Positions 59,062 through 64,000 of a stretch of DNA of 64,000 nt are shown one piece after another. A program made the position numbers and the translations under genes. The number at the start of each line of letters is the position of its first letter. Position 1 is the first letter of the stretch. This stretch comes from Gammaproteobacteria bacterium. Lineage in GTDB: Bacteria; Pseudomonadota; Gammaproteobacteria; Steroidobacterales; GCA-2729495. The stretch is from the NCBI GenBank assembly GCA_023383705.1, contig JAHDYM010000003.1:1-64000 (forward strand). The letters are read 5' to 3'. The notes beneath the pieces were generated by a model. The model had not been told where the DNA came from. It worked only from the letters and a program-made list of their open reading frames with translations, and did no database searches.

Positions 59062-60531
59062 GTGAAACGGCAATCACCGAAGCGACAAACGTCCGGCACA
59101 GCTGCCGACTGGAGTCGCCGCGACGCCTTGAAGGCACTGGGCGCCGGCACGGCCGCGCTGATGTTGCCGCGCGCTGTTGCGGCCGGTGGCCATGACGCTG
59201 ACGTGATCGTGATCGGCGCAGGACTCGCCGGTCTGCAGGCGGCAATCCTGCTTCAGGACGAAGGACTCGACGTGCTGGTCGTCGAGGGCAATGACCGGGT
59301 CGGAGGGCGCGTATGGTCACTCGACAATGTACCCGGACAGCCGGAAGCCGGTGGAGCCGAGATCGCCCCCGGCTACGCACGGATGCATTCCATGATCGCG
59401 AGGCTCGGCGATATCGGGCTCGCGAGCTGGAAGCAATACAAGAATGACCAGACTTTTGCCATCTACGACGCCGGCAAGCTGTCCAGCCTCGCTGACTGGC
59501 AAAAGTCTCCTGCCAATCGTTTCAGCAGCGCGGAACGGGCGCTCTTTGGTCCGCTCGGTCCATTTGGCGTGGCGCTCGCTTATCTGCCACGGCCGAACCC
59601 GCTGCCGGCCCTCGACAGCTGGCTCGACAGGGAATCTGCTGCCCTCGATGTGCCGCTCGACCGGTATCTGCGTGGCCTGGGAGCAAGTGCCGAGGCCCTG
59701 CGTTTCGCCGCTTCCGGCGTTCCAGCCGACAGCGTGGCTGCAACATCGGCGCTCGCGCTGCTGCGCATGATGCGCGTTTTTGACGAGATGGGCCCCTACG
59801 ACGGACTGCAGATCTTTGCCGGTGGCACCAGCCGGGTTCCCGAAGGCATGGCGGCGCTGCTCAAGCGCGAGGTGCGCCTTCGGAGCAGGGTTACCGGCCT
59901 GCGCACGCAGCGCGACGGTGTGGAGATCGCCCTCGCTGACGGCACCACCCTGAGGGCCGGGCATGCTGTATGCAGCGTTCCGCTGCCGGTCCTCCGCAGT
60001 CTGCGCATCGACCCGGCGCTGCCGCCGCTGCAGGCCGAGGCAGTGCAGAGGATTCCATACGATTCGGCATTGAGCATTTTCTTTGCGATCAAGACGCCGT
60101 TCTGGGAAGCGGACGGACTGCCCGCGTCGACGCGCGGCAGCGACAGCTTCGGGCGCGCCTCGGTGCGCCGCTCGCCGCGAGGCGAGCACATCTGGTTTCA
60201 CAAGGCAGGTGCTGCTGCCGTCCCTTACAGGAAACTCGCCGATGGCGAGTTGATGAAGGTGGCGACGAAGGAGTTGAACGAGGCGCGACCCAGCACGATC
60301 GGCCGTGTCGAAGCCAGCTTCGCGGTCAACTGGAACACCCTTCCCTGGAATCGCGCCCACCTGCACCACCGCGGACCCGGCGACATCACGAACTTCGGCA
60401 ACATCGCTGCCGAGGCCCATGGCCGCATCCACTTTGCCGGCGAACACACTTCGGTGACGATGATGGGCATGGAAGGGGCGATGGAATCAGGCGAGCGGGC
60501 AGCTGTCGAGATCCTGCAGCGCCTGGGCTAG
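59062..60531 (+). CDS. Flavin amine oxidase-family protein with Tat signal (paralogue A)
   Basis: A 489-residue FAD enzyme. The N-terminus has a twin-arginine motif SRRDALKAL followed by a hydrophobic stretch ending AVAAGG, so export folded to the periplasm is likely. The FAD fold DVIVIGAGLAGLQAAILLQD, GNDRVGGRVWSLDNVPG and C-terminal HFAGEHTSVTMMGMEGAMES are typical of monoamine oxidases. The substrate is unknown. About half of its residues match the protein at 61610-63052. GTG start. It overlaps the convergent LysR gene by 4 bases. Confidence 0.88.
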   Translation: MKRQSPKRQTSGTAADWSRRDALKALGAGTAALMLPRAVAAGGHDADVIVIGAGLAGLQAAILLQDEGLDVLVVEGNDRVGGRVWSLDNVPGQPEAGGAEIAPGYARMHSMIARLGDIGLASWKQYKNDQTFAIYDAGKLSSLADWQKSPANRFSSAERALFGPLGPFGVALAYLPRPNPLPALDSWLDRESAALDVPLDRYLRGLGASAEALRFAASGVPADSVAATSALALLRMMRVFDEMGPYDGLQIFAGGTSRVPEGMAALLKREVRLRSRVTGLRTQRDGVEIALADGTTLRAGHAVCSVPLPVLRSLRIDPALPPLQAEAVQRIPYDSALSIFFAIKTPFWEADGLPASTRGSDSFGRASVRRSPRGEHIWFHKAGAAAVPYRKLADGELMKVATKELNEARPSTIGRVEASFAVNWNTLPWNRAHLHHRGPGDITNFGNIAAEAHGRIHFAGEHTSVTMMGMEGAMESGERAAVEILQRLG

Positions 60532-61448
60532 ATCGCCGGCAGCTTTTTGGCGGTTGCGTGCAGCATCTCGATGAAGGTCTGCGTGATCGGTCCGGGTTTG
60601 CTGTCGGCACGCATCACCAGCAGGCAGGGCCAGCTGCGGGGTTGGGGCTGTCGCACCGGCAGCTCAATCAGCTTGCCACTGCGCAGTTCGGCGACCACCA
60701 GCCGGGCCGGCAGATACGAGAGGTAATCCCCGTGCAGCAGCTGCTGCAGGCAGAGATCGACCGAGTTGCTTTCCACACCGTGGCGCGGCGGCGCCAGTCC
60801 CGCCGCCGAGTACATGTCGCGCAGCTCGTTCCACATGCGGCAGAAAGGTCCGACGATTGCCCATTCGGCGCTGGTCAGCCGGTCGAGTCCCAGGCGCCCT
60901 TCGCTGGCCCAGGGGTGATCCTTGCGGGCGACGAAGATATTGCGATCGGTGTAGATCGTCTCGGCACTGAAGCGGGAATCGAGCCCTTCCTCGGGTTCAT
61001 CGCAGATCGCGATGTCATAGAGGCCGCTGGCCAACTGATCCAGGACGATGTGCGTGACCTGGTGCATGACCTGGACCCGGACGCCGGGCTTGTGCCTGCG
61101 GAATGAGCGGATCACGTCGGGCAGCAGGCTGCGGGTTGCCGTTGGCGTGGCACCGAGGCGCACCATTTCCCAGCCGGTGCCCATGAGATTTTCGAGCTCG
61201 TCGCGGAATATCCTGAGTTCAGTGAGGGCTTTCTGGGCCCTGGGGACGAGCAGCAGTCCAAAAGGCGTCGGTCCGACGCCGTGGCGGGTGCCTTTCTTGC
61301 GCTCCAGCAGGCGCCCGCCGCACTCCTTTTCCAGTTGCTGGATGCTGCGGCTGATCGCCTGTGGTGTAATGTTGGCGCGCGCTGCCGCCTTGTGAAAATT
61401 GCCGGTCTCGATGACCGCCAGAAAGTGTTGCAGTTGCCGGATTTCCAT
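60528..61448 (-). CDS. LysR-family transcriptional regulator
   Basis: A 306-residue regulator with an N-terminal winged helix (MEIRQLQHFLAVIETGNFHK, ITPQAISRSIQQLEKECGGR) and a periplasmic-binding-like effector domain (RLGATPTATRSLLPDVIRSF onward). It stands between two homologous amine oxidase genes, converging on one and diverging from the other, with a palindrome at 61476-61502 in the divergent space. It most likely controls the second oxidase gene, and perhaps the first, in response to their substrate. Confidence 0.92.
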   Translation of the reverse strand: MEIRQLQHFLAVIETGNFHKAAARANITPQAISRSIQQLEKECGGRLLERKKGTRHGVGPTPFGLLLVPRAQKALTELRIFRDELENLMGTGWEMVRLGATPTATRSLLPDVIRSFRRHKPGVRVQVMHQVTHIVLDQLASGLYDIAICDEPEEGLDSRFSAETIYTDRNIFVARKDHPWASEGRLGLDRLTSAEWAIVGPFCRMWNELRDMYSAAGLAPPRHGVESNSVDLCLQQLLHGDYLSYLPARLVVAELRSGKLIELPVRQPQPRSWPCLLVMRADSKPGPITQTFIEMLHATAKKLPAI

Positions 61449-61475
61449 CGCTCACCCTGCTTTATCAACTGATCC

Positions 61476-61502
61476 TGACTGACAAGACCGGTTTGTCGGT
61501 CA
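61476..61502. promoter_or_regulatory. Candidate LysR operator, interrupted palindrome
   Basis: TGACTGACAA (61476-61485) and TTGTCGGTCA (61493-61502) match in inverted orientation at 9 of 10 positions around a 7-base centre. The site is 28 bases from the LysR start and 108 bases from the amine oxidase start, a usual place for a LysR activator/autorepressor site. Confidence 0.6.
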
Positions 61503-61609
61503 AGAATAACAATTGCTGGTTGCCGGTGCGCTGCATTTATATTCTCACCGGCAGATGCTGAATCACTCCGCCGGTCGGGTGGGCAGCCTGTACCCATGGG
61601 GCCATCAAC

Positions 61610-63052
61610 ATGACTGTCTTGCGTACCCGTCGACGAGTTCTGAAGGAAATTGCGGCGACTGCCGGTGTTGTCGCCGCCAGCAGTGGTCTGGGCAGTAAAG
61701 CGCTGGCAGCCAGCCGGCGTGATGCCGATGTCATCGTCGTCGGCGCAGGCCTCGCCGGGCTGAACACGGCGCTCACACTCCAGGATGCCGGCCTCAGCGT
61801 GTTGCTGCTTGAGGGCAGCAACCGGGTTGGTGGCCGGGTGATGACGCTCGACAATGTGCCGGGCCGGCCCGAGGCCGGTGGTACCGAGTTCGGTGCCGGC
61901 TATGCGCGCTGCCTGTCGATGATCGATCGACTGGGTGGTTTCCCGATGCAGAAGTGGCTCGATACCGTCGAGCTGCCGTTTGCGCTCAATTTCGACGGCA
62001 CGCTCATGCCGATGTCGGCCTGGCCGGACTCGCCGCTCAATAAAATGGTTGGCGCCGAGCGTACGGCAGGCGGGTCGCTGATGGGTCCGTTTGCGCTGAG
62101 CATGATGTATGCGCCGCGTCCCTCGCCGCTCAATGGCCTCGACAGCTGGCTGTTGCCGGAAGCCACCGCGCTCGACATCAGCTATGCCGATTACCTGAAA
62201 AGCAAAGGCGCCAGCGAGGCGGCGCTGCGCTTTATCAGCAATGACGTACCTACTGCCGACCTCGACAGGTTTTCAGCGCTGTGGCAGCACCGGTTGTTCC
62301 GCTTTCAGGAGTTCATGGGCGGTATCGACGGCCTCAATCGTATCGCCACCGGTGCCAGCCGCTTTCCGGAAGGCATTGCGAAGCTGCTCAAGCGGGAGAT
62401 TGCCTTCAATACGCAGGTTACGGCGATCCGTGCCGACGAGCGCGGTGTCGAAGTCAGGACGAAGGGCGGACGCACGTACCGGGCAGGTCGCGTCACCGTT
62501 GCGGTGCCGCTGCCGCTGCTGCGGCAGATTGCCATCGAGCCGGCGTTGCCGCCCCTGCAGGCCGCCGCGGTACAAGAGATTCCCTACGACAACATGGTCA
62601 ACGTGTTCTTTGCCGTCAAGGAACCCTACTGGAAAGTGGACGGTCTGCCCGGCTCCATGTGGACCAATCAGCCGATGGGCCGCATGTATCACTTCAAGTC
62701 CGATCAGGGTGAATACATCTGGATGAATGTCCGCAATCCGCTGTCACCGTGGATAAAAATGAGCGATGCCGATGTCATGCAGGATGCGACCCGGACACTG
62801 AACGCTGCCCGGCCCAGCACGATCGGGCGGGTGGAAGCCATCGCGGTGGTCAACTGGTCCAACTACCCGTGGACGCGCGGCCACAACGTGTATCGCCTGC
62901 CCGGACAGATTGCCCGCTATGGCAACATCGTTGCGGAGCCACATGGCCGCATCCATTTCGCTGGCGACCACACGGCAGTCACGATGATGGGCATGGAAGG
63001 TGCCATGGAGTCGGGGGAACGGGCAGCGGTGGAGATTCTCCAGCTGGCCTAG
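61610..63052 (+). CDS. Flavin amine oxidase-family protein with Tat-like signal (paralogue B)
   Basis: A 480-residue FAD enzyme close to the protein at 59062-60531. The N-terminus has TRRRVLKEIAA (twin arginine) and a hydrophobic run to ALAASRRDA, suggesting export. The FAD motifs DVIVVGAGLAGLNTALTLQD, SNRVGGRVMTLDNVPG and HFAGDHTAVTMMGMEGAMES are intact. The regions between, such as FALNFDGTLMPMSAWPDSPL, differ from paralogue A, so substrates may differ. It is divergent from the LysR gene and is followed by an SDR and an LLM gene in the same direction. Confidence 0.88.
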   Translation: MTVLRTRRRVLKEIAATAGVVAASSGLGSKALAASRRDADVIVVGAGLAGLNTALTLQDAGLSVLLLEGSNRVGGRVMTLDNVPGRPEAGGTEFGAGYARCLSMIDRLGGFPMQKWLDTVELPFALNFDGTLMPMSAWPDSPLNKMVGAERTAGGSLMGPFALSMMYAPRPSPLNGLDSWLLPEATALDISYADYLKSKGASEAALRFISNDVPTADLDRFSALWQHRLFRFQEFMGGIDGLNRIATGASRFPEGIAKLLKREIAFNTQVTAIRADERGVEVRTKGGRTYRAGRVTVAVPLPLLRQIAIEPALPPLQAAAVQEIPYDNMVNVFFAVKEPYWKVDGLPGSMWTNQPMGRMYHFKSDQGEYIWMNVRNPLSPWIKMSDADVMQDATRTLNAARPSTIGRVEAIAVVNWSNYPWTRGHNVYRLPGQIARYGNIVAEPHGRIHFAGDHTAVTMMGMEGAMESGERAAVEILQLA

Positions 63053-63086
63053 AATGGTTCTCCCTCCACACCAGGATCGAAGACCC

Positions 63087-63902
63087 GTGCAAACCATCGT
63101 CATTACCGGCAGTACCCGCGGCATCGGCAAGGGCCTCGCCCGTGAATTCCTCAAGCTCGGCCACCGGGTGGTGGTCACCGGCCGCAGCCAGGCGGCAGTA
63201 GATGGCGCGGTAGCCGAGCTGGCCAGTCCCGATGCGGTGCTGGGCTGTGTCTGCGACGTGCGCGACATGGCCGCGCTCGAAGCGGTGTGGACAGCGGCGG
63301 TTGCGCGCTTTGGGCGTGTCGATATATGGATCAGCAATGCCGCTGTCGCCACCGACCGGGCACTGCTGGCGGACCTGCCCGCCGAGCAGATCGTCGCCAC
63401 CATCGAAACCAACCTGCTGGGTACGATCTACGGCACCAAGGTCGCGCTTGCCGGGATGCTGCGCCAGGGCGGTGGCAAGATCTACACCTTCGAGGGCTTT
63501 GGCAGCAACGGCATGATGTCGCCGGGCCTGACCACCTACGGCAGCAGCAAGTACGGGCTGCGCTATTTCACCCGCTCGCTGGCGAAGGAATACAAGGACT
63601 CGCCGGTGCTGATCGGCGCCCTGAGCCCCGGGATGGTGCCCACCGACCTGCTGCTTTATTCCTCGAAGAGCAAGGACGCGGCCGAGTGGGCCAAGGCCAA
63701 GCGGGTCATGAATATCCTCGGCGATACGGTGGAGACGGTCACGCCGTGGCTGGCCGCACAGGCGCTGGCCAACCAGAAACAGGGTGCCTGCATCGAATGG
63801 CTGACACCGCAAAAAGCGGCGCTGCGCTTCGCCACGGCGGCATTCCGCAAGCGTGACATCATCTCGCCGCTCGAGGCGCGCGCTGATCTGAAGGTCCGCT
63901 GA
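63087..63902 (+). CDS. Short-chain dehydrogenase/reductase
   Basis: A 271-residue classical SDR: TGSTRGIGKGLAREFLKLGH (nucleotide fold), CDVRDM, ISNAAVA (the NNAG position), and a catalytic region with SPGLTTYGSSKYGLRYFTRS, giving Tyr-x3-Lys. Ser/Tyr/Lys are present. The substrate is unknown. GTG 63087 is the start, 34 bases after the amine oxidase stop, so cotranscription with it is likely. Confidence 0.88.
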   Translation: MQTIVITGSTRGIGKGLAREFLKLGHRVVVTGRSQAAVDGAVAELASPDAVLGCVCDVRDMAALEAVWTAAVARFGRVDIWISNAAVATDRALLADLPAEQIVATIETNLLGTIYGTKVALAGMLRQGGGKIYTFEGFGSNGMMSPGLTTYGSSKYGLRYFTRSLAKEYKDSPVLIGALSPGMVPTDLLLYSSKSKDAAEWAKAKRVMNILGDTVETVTPWLAAQALANQKQGACIEWLTPQKAALRFATAAFRKRDIISPLEARADLKVR

Positions 63903-63937
63903 ATTTCCGGTTGAACCGGAACCAAGGAGTACACGGA

Positions 63938-64000
63938 GTGGAAATCGACGTCATCCTGGAAGCCGACCTGACCCCCGCACAGGTGGCTGAACTCGCGCAG
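63938..64000 (+). CDS. LLM-class flavin-dependent oxidoreductase (paralogue 3), start only
   Basis: Only 21 codons are inside the window: a GTG start followed by EIDVILEADLTPAQVAELAQ. They align with the first residues of the LLM enzymes at 5511 and 54033. AAGGAG lies 8 bases before the GTG. It follows the SDR gene by 35 bases. Confidence 0.75.
   Translation, partial: MEIDVILEADLTPAQVAELAQ

Noticed and set aside
60528-60531. Four-base overlap of the amine oxidase A and LysR stops as a regulatory device
   Set aside because: It is just the palindromic CTAG shared by two convergent TAG stops; the same occurs at 47047-47050.

Overview
This GC-rich (roughly 64 percent by eye) window reads as the chromosome of a gammaproteobacterium. 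The atpD-atpC, glmU-glmS, RraB, hemX-hemY, GspA-GspB, E. coli-type GshA and PrlC genes all fit that class. TonB-receptor style, spinster-like MFS, FadE and REP hairpins recall environmental lineages near Xanthomonadales, Nevskiales or Steroidobacterales, but the order is my inference. Genes are dense, strands alternate, and many neighbours share ATGA or GTGA stop/start overlaps. I saw no rRNA, tRNA, CRISPR array, complete insertion sequence or prophage.

Layout. 1-5.4 kb: ATP synthase end, amino-sugar synthesis (glmU, glmS), an RraB-like protein and an acetyltransferase. 5.5-12.7 kb: a redox cluster (LLM flavin enzyme, FAD-linked oxidase, FNR-type regulator, NADPH reductase, an unusual double alpha/beta-hydrolase, a membrane protein) carrying two perfect FNR boxes. 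12.8-18.2 kb: HD-domain protein, a frameshifted ORF6N gene between direct repeats, lipoprotein, xthA, prlC. 18.3-26.4 kb: gorA followed by a mosaic accessory region with HicAB and VapBC-type toxin-antitoxin pairs, an AT-richer island and a dispersed 25-bp repeat, then quinone reductase, ferredoxin-reductase-like and NmrA-like genes. 26.4-34.7 kb: MFS operon, gshA, a membrane-anchored response regulator, a GGDEF-EAL protein. 34.8-42.8 kb: mdh, fadE and a mevalonate block (HMG-CoA synthase, phosphomevalonate kinase, mevalonate-diphosphate decarboxylase, IspA-type prenyl synthase). 42.8-53.4 kb: gspAB, a DAK2-DegV fusion, a YadGH-type ABC exporter, a divergent FlhD/FlhC-like pair, nudC, hemY-hemX. 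53.5-64 kb: hemerythrin, LLM enzyme, truncated haemoglobin, then a TonB receptor, membrane protein, two Tat-type flavin amine oxidases around a LysR regulator, an SDR, and the start of a third LLM enzyme.

How it may work together. The FNR-type regulator at 8.3 kb has an iron-sulfur cysteine set, and perfect FNR boxes lie at the class II distance from -10-like hexamers of the FAD oxidase and NADPH reductase genes, so this small redox set is probably switched on when oxygen is low. The right-hand 55.7-64 kb stretch looks like an uncharacterised uptake and oxidation module: outer-membrane import, exported flavin amine oxidases, a LysR regulator with a palindromic operator candidate, and cytoplasmic SDR and LLM enzymes. 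The two zones share paralogues (three LLM enzymes, two small membrane proteins), which hints that they serve related chemistry. The mevalonate genes suggest isoprenoids are made from acetyl-CoA rather than by the usual gammaproteobacterial MEP route.
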